Shown piece after piece: positions 44,117 through 53,203 of a DNA stretch of 64,000 nucleotides. The position numbers and the translations under genes are program-made. The notes under the pieces were generated by a model that saw nothing but the letters and a program-made list of their open reading frames with translations, did no database searches and was not told the DNA's origin. Location of the stretch: contig NZ_CP083952.1 in NCBI RefSeq assembly GCF_006442545.2, forward strand, positions 5,061,501 to 5,125,500, written 5' to 3'. Each line of letters opens with the position of its first letter. Position 1 is the first letter of the stretch. This stretch comes from Mesorhizobium sp. B2-1-8. Lineage in GTDB: Bacteria > Pseudomonadota > Alphaproteobacteria > Rhizobiales > Rhizobiaceae.

Positions 44117-44980
44117 TCAGAAGACAAAATGCGTGCGCTTTAGCCCGGTTTTTACCGGTTGGCTCGTCAAAGCTTCCTGACCCGCTGGAATGTCCAGTAT
44201 CATTTGGAACCTTGCGAGCTGCTCCGGAAAATCCCGCGCAAGGTGTCTAACCACCCGCGCGTTTTCCATCAGCCGGTCGAGATAGAGCCTTGCCACCATC
44301 AACTCCAGCGCCCAGGTGCCACGAAGGCTGGCGCAGTACAGAAATTCTTCGTTCAGCAAATCAAACTCAGCTTCCATGGCGGCCAGCTGGTCGGCTGTCA
44401 CCCCGACAAACTTCTTTCTCGGCCTGGAGGGATCCACCAACTGCGACGCCGGAGTAAGCGTTGAGAGGAGTTGCGCATAGTGGAAGCTCACTCTCTTCAG
44501 GGCGATCATGAGCCTTGCCGCTTTGAGCTGCCTTTCCGGAACCATCTTGCGCAAGGAAGCGAAGACCTGTGGCGGCACATTCCAATCCTGCAAAAGCTTG
44601 AGAGCCTCGGGAGAAACTCCATTGACCAACGGGCTTGGCGCTGAACTCTCCGCAAGCAGGTTCAAAGTAGGTCCTTCAGCCAGGGCCTTCGGCACGAAGG
44701 CCAGGCTTTCGGCCGATAGCAGGCGACGGAACGATTCCTGCTTGATCGGATATCGAAACACCTCGGCGATCGTCTGCAGCAGATGCCGAGAGATAATAGC
44801 TTCGGCGATCATGTCCCGCGTTCTTTGGCATTCCGCCTGATAGGTTCTGCACAGCCAGGGACCGGTGAACCATCTGTTGGGCTCTTGCATCTTTTCCAAA
44901 AGCGCCGCATGTCTTGTGCGGTTATTCTGCAAAAGAAGGTCGGCGGCTTCCAAGCCTAAAACTGTGCGGCGCTCCCTCAT
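44117..44980 (-). CDS. RepB-like (ParB-type) C-terminal-domain protein
   Basis: Protein of 287 aa with the RepB plasmid-partition C-terminal domain: LRKMVPERQLKAARLMIAL, then FHYAQLLSTLTPASQLVD, and a helical tail (LYLDRLMENARVVRHLARDF). The N-terminal ParB nuclease-like domain is not evident. In rhizobia such genes are often found directly after a large serine recombinase, as here (4-base ATGA overlap), where they are presumed accessory to the recombinase or its island; true plasmid partition is unlikely. Confidence 0.75.
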   Translation of the reverse strand: MRERRTVLGLEAADLLLQNNRTRHAALLEKMQEPNRWFTGPWLCRTYQAECQRTRDMIAEAIISRHLLQTIAEVFRYPIKQESFRRLLSAESLAFVPKALAEGPTLNLLAESSAPSPLVNGVSPEALKLLQDWNVPPQVFASLRKMVPERQLKAARLMIALKRVSFHYAQLLSTLTPASQLVDPSRPRKKFVGVTADQLAAMEAEFDLLNEEFLYCASLRGTWALELMVARLYLDRLMENARVVRHLARDFPEQLARFQMILDIPAGQEALTSQPVKTGLKRTHFVF

Positions 44981-46542
44981 GCGGGACTCCCGACGAATGT
45001 TCGCTCAGCCAGCGCAACGAGCGGATCTAGCGATCGGAAAAGAAACGCATCCAGCTTCATTCCATTGTTGACATGGAAATCTCCTTTGAACCCGGAAATT
45101 TCATGCGTCGGAGCGATCAGGTAGTCGCGAATGATCAGATTGCCCGGCTGCATGCGGATCAAGACGAAAATACCCGCCCTGGCCTCTCGCACGGCCCGCG
45201 AAGACCAGCGGGGATAGGCAGAATGCGAAACGCGACACCTGGCGATCGCGAGCGCTACGGTCAACTCGCCATTGATGCGGATGATCTCCGTTTCAGGGTC
45301 CTGGGCAGCGTGGCCGGCTGCCTGTTCAATCGCGACCAGCAGGTCTTCTAATGCATGATCGCGGATAGCCTTGAGGCGCCTGTCAATTTCGATGAAATGA
45401 GACTTTCTGGGCGGCAGGCAACCGATCAGCTTGTATGCGCCGAGCAGACCTCCGAAATGCGCGCTATAGCGATAGGCCGAAGGGCATTCGGGCGCTGCGT
45501 TGATGATGTCGGACGACAGTTTCCCATGACGTTTGTAGAGTCTTCGTAGGACTGCCAGCATCTCGTCATCGCTCATGTGAAGATAAAGCGATTTCAATAT
45601 TTGCTGTGCTTTGTCGAATAATTGGCGACTGATGATAGGCTCAAAGGCGTTGTCCGCTCTGACCCATTGGTCCGGGGGATTGTATACAACCTTGGTTTTT
45701 AGTTTGGTGCAGCGTCTATTCCAGACGTTGTTGCCGATATATTTCTCATTGGTCAGGACACGGCGCACGCCATCGGCTTTCCAAGGCCGACCGAAGTCGT
45801 TCAGGATCCCCCGGTCATTCAGATATTTTGCGATTTGAGGTTCGTTTTTGCGTGACCGGACAAACAGGCGAAAGATCAATCGAACAGTAGCTATCTCTTC
45901 CGGTGGCCCCGGCACGATGATCACCCGGTCTGTCTGGAAGTTCTTGTATTCATAGCGGGCGAGGATGAGTTTGGGCCGTCCGAACTGGTCAACCATCAGA
46001 CGCCTTAGTCCAAGCCCCTGGATGCCGCCTACGTGGAAGCCCATGCGGGCCATCCTCACCTGGCCCAAGAAGACCCTCTGTGACAACATCCGGCTGTACT
46101 CTGCAGCCATGCTGCGCTTTATGGCCTTGAGTACATCGGATCCGACGGTGCCATCGTTCGCGAATTGCTCGGCGCAAAACTCAATCCGAACACCCGCCAT
46201 CTGACATCGATATTCGTAGGAAGCGCTTTCATCGACGCTTTGGAACCGGCCCCATCTGCTCACGTCATAGACGACGACAGTCTCGTAATCGGCGAGGCCG
46301 TGTTCAATGTCGAACAGCAGCTTTTTGAGCCCGGGCCGGCCTTCTATGTGCAACCCGCTACGGCCGGGGTCTTCATAGGTGGCGACGATGTCGTACCCCA
46401 TGACCTCTGCATAGCTGCGGATTGCATCCTTCTGATTCTCGAGGGAATAAGTCTGGTGCTCGGTGGACATTCGTACATATTGAGCCGCGCGAACCCTTCG
46501 CCTCTCCGTAGGAGGTTCGCGGGCCGCAGCAACCTTGTCCAT
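44977..46542 (-). CDS. Large serine recombinase (resolvase/integrase)
   Basis: Site-specific recombinase of 521 aa. The N-terminal resolvase domain starts AAQYVRMSTEHQTYSLENQK (nucleophile Ser after YVRM) with VVVYDVSRWGR; the recombinase domain follows (VRLIFRLFVRSRKNEPQIAKYLNDRG, then W...GVRRVLTNEKYIGN). The zinc-beta-ribbon Cys residues seen in phage integrases are not obvious. Such proteins insert and excise genomic islands or small cassettes. It is co-transcribed with the RepB-like gene; no att sites could be identified by eye. Confidence 0.92.
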   Translation of the reverse strand: MDKVAAAREPPTERRRVRAAQYVRMSTEHQTYSLENQKDAIRSYAEVMGYDIVATYEDPGRSGLHIEGRPGLKKLLFDIEHGLADYETVVVYDVSRWGRFQSVDESASYEYRCQMAGVRIEFCAEQFANDGTVGSDVLKAIKRSMAAEYSRMLSQRVFLGQVRMARMGFHVGGIQGLGLRRLMVDQFGRPKLILARYEYKNFQTDRVIIVPGPPEEIATVRLIFRLFVRSRKNEPQIAKYLNDRGILNDFGRPWKADGVRRVLTNEKYIGNNVWNRRCTKLKTKVVYNPPDQWVRADNAFEPIISRQLFDKAQQILKSLYLHMSDDEMLAVLRRLYKRHGKLSSDIINAAPECPSAYRYSAHFGGLLGAYKLIGCLPPRKSHFIEIDRRLKAIRDHALEDLLVAIEQAAGHAAQDPETEIIRINGELTVALAIARCRVSHSAYPRWSSRAVREARAGIFVLIRMQPGNLIIRDYLIAPTHEISGFKGDFHVNNGMKLDAFLFRSLDPLVALAERTFVGSPA

Positions 46543-46780
46543 CGCCTTGCACCATCGGGACGAATGTCAATTCTAGCGGGCAGCGCATGGCAATTCCAGT
46601 CAAGATTAAATCGAAGCGTCCGCCCGACTACTTTTGCACTTTGGAAACCATGGCTTTCAACTCATGGGAAACCCTGACTCACTTCGTGAGAAGCCGCGCC
46701 GCCGTTCCGCCGCAATGCAACCGCATCGGCTTCGTTCGCCCCTGTCCGTCAGTCCGCGGGGCTTCAGAGGAGTTCCAGTG

Positions 46781-47098
46781 ATGATCATCAAGAAGGCTAT
46801 TCTGGCGGTGCTGATCACCGCAGCACTTGCGGGTTGCCAGTCGCAGACTGAAGGCCAGCAGCGCGCCACCACCGGTGCGCTATTGGGCGGCGCCGGCGGC
46901 GCGCTCGTCGGCCAGGCTATCGGCGGTAACACCAAGAGCACGGTCATCGGCGCGGCCAGCGGCGCGCTGCTGGGTGCCGTCGTCGGCTCGGCTACAACTC
47001 CGCAGCGCCGCGAGGACCAGCTCTGCCGCTATCAGGACCGCTACGGCCGGATCTACACGGCGCCTTGTGACGACCGTTACTACAACGGCAATTATTGA
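46781..47098 (+). CDS. Glycine-zipper lipoprotein
   Basis: Lipoprotein of 105 aa. Signal with lipobox LAGC (Cys18), then a glycine zipper (TGALLGGAGGALVGQAIGG ... GAASGALLGAVVGSA) and a short Tyr/Cys-rich C-terminus (CRYQDRYGRIYTAPCDDRYY). Likely outer-membrane or periplasmic, of the YMGG/17-kDa antigen-like type. Start ATG 46781; the frame further upstream is not coding. Confidence 0.82.
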   Translation: MIIKKAILAVLITAALAGCQSQTEGQQRATTGALLGGAGGALVGQAIGGNTKSTVIGAASGALLGAVVGSATTPQRREDQLCRYQDRYGRIYTAPCDDRYYNGNY

Positions 47099-47115
47099 CG
47101 AGCTTCTGACGGTGT

Positions 47116-47139
47116 GAGCCGGCGCGTTAACGCCGGCTC
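47116..47139 (+). terminator. Hairpin after the lipoprotein gene
   Basis: Perfect 9-base stem GAGCCGGCG/CGCCGGCTC with 6-base loop, 17 bases after the stop codon; a loose T-rich stretch follows at 47150-47159. Confidence 0.55.
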
Positions 47140-47209
47140 CCTCACACCGTCATTCTTTTGTACGCTTTGCGGGATATGACGGTTTTGCGGCGGGCGGAGG
47201 AGGTCGAGA

Positions 47210-47824
47210 ATGACAAGCCTTGCCGGTGCCCTGAAAAACCGCGGCAAGCATGCAGTGAAGCGGCTGCTTCGCTACGACAGCCGCAACTGGCTGCGCATCC
47301 GCCAGATCGAAGCCTTCACGGTTTTCCTCGAAGCCGCCAACCGCAAGTCGCGCGACGTGATCGAGATTTCGCCGGGCTGGAACCGCTACTGGCGGGCGCT
47401 GTGCCCGGATTACCGGTCGGTAGATTTTCCCGAGTTCGACATCTGCAAGGACCGCACCGACGAGCAATATTCCATCGTCATCGCTGACCAGGTGCTGGAG
47501 CATGTGCAGCGCCCGCAAGCGGCGGCCGCCAATATCCACGCAATGACCAAGCCCGGCGGCTGGGCGATGGTGGCAACACCTTTCTTGTTTCGCGTGCATG
47601 CGCGGCCGCACGACTACAACCGCTGGACACCCGCAGGGCTGAAACAGCTGATGATCGAAGGCGGCTTCGCCGAGGACGACGTGCAGGCATTTGGGTGGGG
47701 CAACAAGACTTGCGCCAAGGCCCATATTGGCGGCCCGGTGCGAGCCTACGGAATGTGGCGGGATTTGAGCAACGACGAGGAATACCCGCTGATGGTTTGG
47801 GCGTTCGCAAAAAGGGCGTCGTAA
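47210..47824 (+). CDS. SAM-dependent methyltransferase-like protein
   Basis: Class I methyltransferase-like fold, 204 aa. VIEISPGWNRYWRAL replaces the usual glycine-rich motif I (E-x-x-P-G), then DICKDRTDEQYSIVIADQVLEHVQRPQAAAANI (motif-II/DxVLEHV of Methyltransf_11) and KPGGWAMVATPFLFRVH. The AdoMet-binding loop is atypical, so activity is not certain. Substrate unknown. A GAGGTC site precedes ATG 47210. Confidence 0.75.
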   Translation: MTSLAGALKNRGKHAVKRLLRYDSRNWLRIRQIEAFTVFLEAANRKSRDVIEISPGWNRYWRALCPDYRSVDFPEFDICKDRTDEQYSIVIADQVLEHVQRPQAAAANIHAMTKPGGWAMVATPFLFRVHARPHDYNRWTPAGLKQLMIEGGFAEDDVQAFGWGNKTCAKAHIGGPVRAYGMWRDLSNDEEYPLMVWAFAKRAS

Positions 47825-47898
47825 CGTTCGATCTTTTTCCGCCATTCCCACGGCGCGGTGAACGAAACAGTCCAGATGCCGCACCGCGCTGCCATAGC

Positions 47899-48285
47899 TC
47901 ACGCTGGGCTTGAGCATAGAAGCCAGTGCTGTACCGGCGTTAGTCGAGCGCATGACCCTGACGCCCATCCATTCCCGCCGGCGGCGCAGACTGCCACCAT
48001 GCGCCTGAACTGATCGCGAGCGACCTCGATGCAGGATGTCGGGCAATGCGCCTCGAGAAAATCCGCCAGCGCGGGAGATACCGTTTGCCCGCAAGGATAT
48101 TTCTTGCCGACGGCGTCAATGCAGAGCTGCGCGCGTTCGGGCGCGTCAATGCCGTTCAACCGAATTCGCTGCCCGGGAATTTCGATGGTGTTGCCGTCGA
48201 TGACAAAGGGACTCAGCGGCGCGGCCGTGGCAAGCAGAGGAAGGAGAAGTAGCGCAGCCGTTAAGAGGCAGGCGCCGCTAGGCAA
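47899..48285 (-). pseudogene. Thermonuclease-family (SNase) protein, 3' frameshift
   Basis: Signal-like start (LLTAALLLLPLLATAAPL) then the SNase-like core: FVIDGNTIEIPGQRIRLNGIDAPE, with RLxGIDAPE giving catalytic and calcium-binding residues, and RDQFRRMVAVCAAGG. After GGNGW homology jumps frame (ALDYRRYSTGFYAQ), so the C-terminal third is lost. Probably inactive. Confidence 0.6.
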
Positions 48286-48371
48286 TTGCTCCTGGCTTCG
48301 AGGTCGATTTGGATTTTGGCGGTCAGACGCGCCTGGTCGGACGGGCGAAGAGCAAATCGCGTGCGTGGCAT
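48261..48371 (-). CDS. Small hypothetical protein, 36 aa
   Basis: ATG 48371 with GAGGGAG 6 bases upstream: MPRTRFALRPSDQARLTAKI...LEARSNCLAAPAS. It ends just inside the start of the nuclease gene. Short and unrecognised; the ribosome-binding site is its main support. Confidence 0.35.
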   Translation of the reverse strand: MPRTRFALRPSDQARLTAKIQIDLEARSNCLAAPAS

Positions 48372-48597
48372 GGATACTCCCTCTTCGAATGTAGGACGCT
48401 TGCGACGCTGCCTATCGGCAGAGGTCAAGCGCATGGCGAGCGCCTTCGAGCACGATAATCTCAAGAGAGCGTTGGTGCAAAAGACCGTCTTCGAGGGACG
48501 GCATCAGCCGCCGATCCGTCCCCGTCGCCTTTCCTGATGACATCTTCAACTGTCCATTCAGGAGAGCGGCGATCCGGCGTCCGAATGCGAAACTGAC

Positions 48598-49587
48598 TTA
48601 GTCTCGCAGGATGGGTCTTGAGGGGCGGCGCTCCGTGCGGCTCATTCCGTCGGGCATAGCTCCTGGCGTACCGTTTGTTGGTGCTCTCGGCCTTTGACTG
48701 GCGACCCCCATGTTCTTGGCAAGCCCGACAAAACGCAGGACCGCGCGCTTTGGATTCGATTCAAGCCAGATGCCGCTGATTGAACTAACGCTGTTCTTCC
48801 CACCCAGAGGCTTCCACCGGGCGGAATCGATGGCAATTTTCCTGGCATAGCTCGCCCCTGCCAAAGTGATGCCTTGCCCGAGCTGCACCTGGAAAATGAC
48901 GGTCGCTCGGTTCGCGCGACACGTATGAACGGCCGGCCCGCCACCGGCCGCAATGCGTTCGAGCAGGTCCGACGGCGGCCCTTCCAGCCCAACCGGGACG
49001 AGCAGAGGCATGTCCGCGAGGTCGGACCATCTGAGCACCGGCCTCTCGACAAGAGAATGACAGGACGGCAGGAGCACGAAGAGGCGCTCTTGCCAGAACA
49101 CTTCGCTGCTGCAGAATTTGGCGGTGCCAATGTGATGTGTGAACACAAGGTCGAAGCGTCTGCGGCGTATTGCAGAAAGGCACTGGCCCGATGGGACATC
49201 CTCAATGGTCAGACTTACGTCCGGGTACAGCTTGCCGAAATGCTCGATGAGGCGTTTGAGGAATTCTCCTCCTGTCGCCCAGCACAGCCCAATCCTGAGT
49301 GTCTTGGCATCCTTGTTATCGCGCACACGCTCGGCAAAAGCATCGAGGAGGCCGTCGTAGTGAGCCCGCACGATTTCGATCCAGGCGCGGCCTGTCTTCG
49401 TCAAGCGAACGCCGCGCACATCGCGCTCGAACAGCTGGATATCGAGCTGCTGTTCGAGTTTGACGACGTTGCGGCTGACCGAGGATTCCTGAACCCTCAG
49501 CGCTCTTGCGGCCTGACGCATGCTGCCGTGATCCACGGCCGCAAAAGCGTAGGTTAGCAACTGGATGGCGTTCCCGTTCCGCGTCAT
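48598..49587 (-). CDS. LysR-family transcriptional regulator
   Basis: Regulator of 329 aa. N-terminal winged HTH (YAFAAVDHGSMRQAARALRVQESSVSRNVVKLE, in parts) and a periplasmic-binding-like effector domain (LRIGLCWATGGEFLKRLIEHF, LVFTHHI). The Pro/Arg-rich tail after residue 300 is unusually long. It lies on the same strand as the methyltransferase-like gene downstream of it in transcription order upstream at 50732; no Shine-Dalgarno better than that at 49587 was seen. Effector unknown. Confidence 0.85.
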   Translation of the reverse strand: MTRNGNAIQLLTYAFAAVDHGSMRQAARALRVQESSVSRNVVKLEQQLDIQLFERDVRGVRLTKTGRAWIEIVRAHYDGLLDAFAERVRDNKDAKTLRIGLCWATGGEFLKRLIEHFGKLYPDVSLTIEDVPSGQCLSAIRRRRFDLVFTHHIGTAKFCSSEVFWQERLFVLLPSCHSLVERPVLRWSDLADMPLLVPVGLEGPPSDLLERIAAGGGPAVHTCRANRATVIFQVQLGQGITLAGASYARKIAIDSARWKPLGGKNSVSSISGIWLESNPKRAVLRFVGLAKNMGVASQRPRAPTNGTPGAMPDGMSRTERRPSRPILRD

Positions 49588-49736
49588 GTCCCTCGAGCTT
49601 CGTGACCATCGCTACAGGAGGCGCCTGTCTCACCGCCATGCGATCGGTTCCGTATTGCGGACAGGCGGCACTCAGGCGGATCAACAGTCTCGCCTGCCCG
49701 CCTGGAGCCTCGCGCAACTGCCACCCCATGGCTGCG

Positions 49737-50732
49737 TCACATCGGATTGTCCGCCATGGCGATCGTCGCTGCGTCAGATACGCTGGTCTCGTAGACATAT
49801 TCATGCGGAATGGCGGGCGCTGACATCTGTGAAGCGTAGAGGTCGAGATTCTCCTTGCTGTTGCTCGCCGCAAGGCTGCAGAAATTGCCGCTGTTCCACG
49901 TCATCGTGCAGTACTTGAAATGCGCACCTACGGAGCGCGCCATTTCTGCCAGCGTCACCTCATTGTTGAACATGGTCCCGAGGACGTCCGCCTTCTTTCT
50001 TGCGATTTCGTCCGGGGGAAAGTACCTCGCCTTGAAGCCATAATCCTTCTGGGATTCTCGACGCTGGTAGTCGCTTTCATCGGCCGCCCTGAATTTTTCG
50101 ACGAAGACGAAGATGCCACCCTCCTTGAGGTGCTGGGTCACGAACTCGATCTGCTTGGGTCTGTTGGGCGAGTACATCTGGAAGGTTGTGTCCTCCAGGA
50201 TGACGTCAAAGCCTCGCGTGAATTTCTTCAGCCGCCGATCAGATCCGAGCGCATCCTTGGTCAACCAGTGGAACGGGCCGATGAAGAATTCGGCGTGGGC
50301 CGGTTCGCCATACGCCATGAAGGATTTGTAGTTCTCGGGGTTCGGGCTGCAGGACAGCGAAAGAATCTGCCCATCCGAAAATTCTGACAGGGTTCTGGCC
50401 ATCGTGCCTTCGGCTGTTCCAAGGCTGTACAGCGACAGCGCGGATCCACGGCGCCGAGCATAGTTCAGCACTGCGTAGGCCATCCTGCACTCTTCTTCCA
50501 ATCTGTAGGGAATGCTGCCGTGATAGTGCCGGTCGAAGAAACCTTGCCTCGCGGCGTGCAGGCGAACGAGATCGCGCAGGAGTTCATCGCTGGGCAGAAG
50601 GCGGGGGTCGGCCTGAGGCTTGCGAAGTGGCATCCCGCTTTTGCCCGCTGCGGTTGCCGCAAAAAACCCTGCTAGTTGGTTGATCCTTGGTCCTTGGTCG
50701 CACTCGGCCAGAAAATCGTTGAGCCCTCGCAT
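49737..50732 (-). CDS. Methyltransferase-like protein of unknown substrate
   Basis: Protein of 331 aa from ATG 50732 (MRGLNDFLAECDQG). The core looks like a class I SAM methyltransferase: LSLYSLGTAEGTMARTL (motif I with Gly-x-Ala-Glu-Gly), ILSLSCSPNPENY, GFDVILEDTTFQMYSPNRP, EGGIFVFVEKF and a late segment (AEMARSVGAHFKYCTMTWNSGNFCSLAASN) in place of the usual motifs. The family resembles CmoA-like carboxy- or methyl-transferases but I cannot assign a substrate. Divergent from the AraC gene, with 278 bp between; probably part of the AraC-MFS-unknown locus. Confidence 0.7.
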   Translation of the reverse strand: MRGLNDFLAECDQGPRINQLAGFFAATAAGKSGMPLRKPQADPRLLPSDELLRDLVRLHAARQGFFDRHYHGSIPYRLEEECRMAYAVLNYARRRGSALSLYSLGTAEGTMARTLSEFSDGQILSLSCSPNPENYKSFMAYGEPAHAEFFIGPFHWLTKDALGSDRRLKKFTRGFDVILEDTTFQMYSPNRPKQIEFVTQHLKEGGIFVFVEKFRAADESDYQRRESQKDYGFKARYFPPDEIARKKADVLGTMFNNEVTLAEMARSVGAHFKYCTMTWNSGNFCSLAASNSKENLDLYASQMSAPAIPHEYVYETSVSDAATIAMADNPM

Positions 50733-51010
50733 CGCACTATGCCTCCCGCACCGTTGCTTTGGTGAGATGCCAAGAGCTCGATGGGAAAACTCCACTCAAT
50801 TAAGAGGGATCTAATGTTTCAGATTGATTCGAGTCTTGGCCGGGGCACTGGTAGGCCTGCTGAATACGATCGGCTTTCCTGAGATTGCCATTTTTTTACT
50901 AAAGTCACATCTTCTACCAATCCTGAGTTAGTTGTGATTTGTCCAGCAACCTCTGGTTAGGCACAACACGGGAGGGCGGGCTACTTTTAGTATGAAGGCT
51001 GCTGCCATCC

Positions 51011-51898
51011 GTGGACACCCCTTGCCTCGATCCGAACAAGATCCGCCGTTCACAGCACCAGACGCTTACACACCAACATGAGAGTTGGGGCAACATACGA
51101 GCAGACTTGATCAGGAGAACTGGTCTGGAGCGCCAGGAAACAGCAATTTCGTTCCCGGGCCACATATTCCTGATGAACCTGAAAGGGGCGGCAAGCCGCG
51201 GAGAGGATTTCGTCGACGGGCGTCGGATCTCGTTTTCGCCACGGCGGGCTGGCTCGGTAATCCATATGCCTGCCGGCAGTGATTGGACGGGGTGGGACGA
51301 GGGAGAACCGACGGCCGCCTACCTGCTCGTCTCAATTGAAAAAGGGTTCGCCGACGAAGCGTTCGGCGGGATGGTGCGCCGTCGCTCGGGCGACCTGCCG
51401 GCTTCGATCGGATTTCGGGACAGCACGGTGGAGATGGCTTTGCAGCGGATCGCCATCGAGCTCAGGCAGCCCGATCCGATCAGCGTGACGATGGTCGAGA
51501 GCCAGGCGATGCACTTGCTCGTTCAGATGGTCAGGCGCAACGGCCACTATTACGAGCCGGCGAAAGGCGGGCTGTCAGCCTTCGATCTCAAACGGGCGAT
51601 CGCAATGATCGAAGCCTCGTCGGACGAGACACCCACCCTCGCCGATCTGGCAAAGGAGGTCGGTGTCAGCCGTTTCCATTTCAGCAGGGCTTTCAAGCAA
51701 TCTACCGGGATGACGCCACACGCGTATATCGCGCGGCGTCGACTGGACCAGTCCGCCGACATGCTGCGATCGACCAACTTGTCGGCGACGGAGATCGCGC
51801 TGGAATGCGGGTTCGGCAGCTCAAGCCATTTCACGATCGCCTTTAAGCGGGCATTCGGTGTTAGTCCGAGGGAATACCGCCGCCGATCTAGGATTTGA
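51011..51898 (+). CDS. AraC-family transcriptional regulator
   Basis: Regulator of 295 aa with an N-terminal cupin-like sensing domain and two C-terminal HTH units: TLADLAKEVGVSRFHFSRAFK and ATEIALECGFGSSSHFTIAFKRAFGVSPREYR. The family binds small molecules and activates neighbouring transporters or enzymes. Translated from 51011 (GTG); 48 bases separate its stop from the MFS gene, so it may be co-transcribed with it. Confidence 0.88.
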   Translation: MDTPCLDPNKIRRSQHQTLTHQHESWGNIRADLIRRTGLERQETAISFPGHIFLMNLKGAASRGEDFVDGRRISFSPRRAGSVIHMPAGSDWTGWDEGEPTAAYLLVSIEKGFADEAFGGMVRRRSGDLPASIGFRDSTVEMALQRIAIELRQPDPISVTMVESQAMHLLVQMVRRNGHYYEPAKGGLSAFDLKRAIAMIEASSDETPTLADLAKEVGVSRFHFSRAFKQSTGMTPHAYIARRRLDQSADMLRSTNLSATEIALECGFGSSSHFTIAFKRAFGVSPREYRRRSRI

Positions 51899-51946
51899 TT
51901 CAAAACTTCCGCTGATTTCAGCAACGAACTGAAAAAACAAGCGTGA

Positions 51947-53203
51947 TTGTTAAGCGGCAATCTGGGCAGTGGGTATGACAAGCGCCGATTGGATGCGCAG
52001 CCCTTGTCAAATGCAATTCAAATTCACGCTGACCTGAGATCAAGCATCCAGTCCCGTCTATGGCTTGGATTCATGGCCAGCACGCTATTGGCGGCAGTCG
52101 GACGAAACGGATATTACATCGCATCCGCCTGGACTGTTGTCGCAGCAGGCTGCGGAAGCGGCGGCGTGGCGATACTGCTAGCGACCGTCAGTGTCGTCGA
52201 ATTCGTTGCAAGCCCTCTAGCCGGCCTGGCAGCGGACCGGTTTGACCGACAGCGATTGAACATCGCGGCCGACCTCGGTCGCTTTGCCATCTTGCTCGCC
52301 ACGGCTTGCACGCTTCTCTACCGGGACGCCTTTTTAACGCTCTGCCTGTCAGCGGCGCTCTTTTCGATTTGCGATCGTGTCGCTCTGACCGCTTCGCAAG
52401 CGATGATCCCGCTCGTGACGGGAGGCGCCGAACTTGCGGCAACGAATTCCATCATCTTCTTCATCACGCAGTTAGGCAGCCTCGGCGCAGCGTTGCTAGC
52501 CGGATCACTACTGGGTGGGCGCTCCCCTGCCCTGACGTTCATGGTGCTCGCCCTGTTGTTCCTCGTTTCAGCCGTCTCACTGTCCTGGATGCGGCCAGGC
52601 CGCCTCCCGCAAGGTGTCAGAAGGGCCAAAGGCCTGGCACCGAACATCGACACGCATCTCCTCGATCTGTTTGCCGCCTATGCCCTTCTCTATGGAGGCG
52701 CGGTGCTGGTCACGGTGATGGGATCAAGCTTCGTCTTCGAAGAGCAGCAAGGCACCGCCGCCGATTTCGGCTACCTTGAGGCCGCGTGGTCGGCTGGTTC
52801 GGTTATTGGGGCGGCTGTTCTCGTCAGGCTGACACGAGCGACAAGTGGTCCTATACTGCACCTCATGCTTTTGGCCTCAACGGCGCTCGCGTTGATGTCA
52901 TTGATCACTGTGCGCGCGCCCTGGACATTGATCGTCTTCGCCACGCTTGGGTTTCTCTACAATCTGGGCCGGGTGAGCATCGAGGTCACACTGCAGTCGC
53001 GTATGCCTGACAATGTATTGGGCAGGGCCAAGGGCGTCATGCACAGTCTCGCTGTCGCGCTGGGACTGGTCATATTCAGCATCGCTGGCGCTATGGGCGA
53101 GAGTGTATTTCCTTCGACGATCTTCTTCGGATTCGGGGTGGTGCTCCTGATCAGCATTCCTGCATTGAGCATCGGCATCGCGCAGCGAAAGGATGAACCG
53201 TGA
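51947..53203 (+). CDS. MFS transporter, exporter-like
   Basis: Major facilitator of 418 aa with 12 hydrophobic segments (for example LWLGFMASTLLAAVGRNGYY, VEFVASPLAGLAADRFDRQR with the A-like motif after helix 2, and FATLGFLYNLGRVSIEVTLQ). The layout resembles MFS_3 (enterobactin-exporter-like) transporters. Start TTG 51947 is provisional. The last 11 bases overlap the next gene, so transporter and 466-aa protein are translated together. Confidence 0.85.
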   Translation: MLSGNLGSGYDKRRLDAQPLSNAIQIHADLRSSIQSRLWLGFMASTLLAAVGRNGYYIASAWTVVAAGCGSGGVAILLATVSVVEFVASPLAGLAADRFDRQRLNIAADLGRFAILLATACTLLYRDAFLTLCLSAALFSICDRVALTASQAMIPLVTGGAELAATNSIIFFITQLGSLGAALLAGSLLGGRSPALTFMVLALLFLVSAVSLSWMRPGRLPQGVRRAKGLAPNIDTHLLDLFAAYALLYGGAVLVTVMGSSFVFEEQQGTAADFGYLEAAWSAGSVIGAAVLVRLTRATSGPILHLMLLASTALALMSLITVRAPWTLIVFATLGFLYNLGRVSIEVTLQSRMPDNVLGRAKGVMHSLAVALGLVIFSIAGAMGESVFPSTIFFGFGVVLLISIPALSIGIAQRKDEP

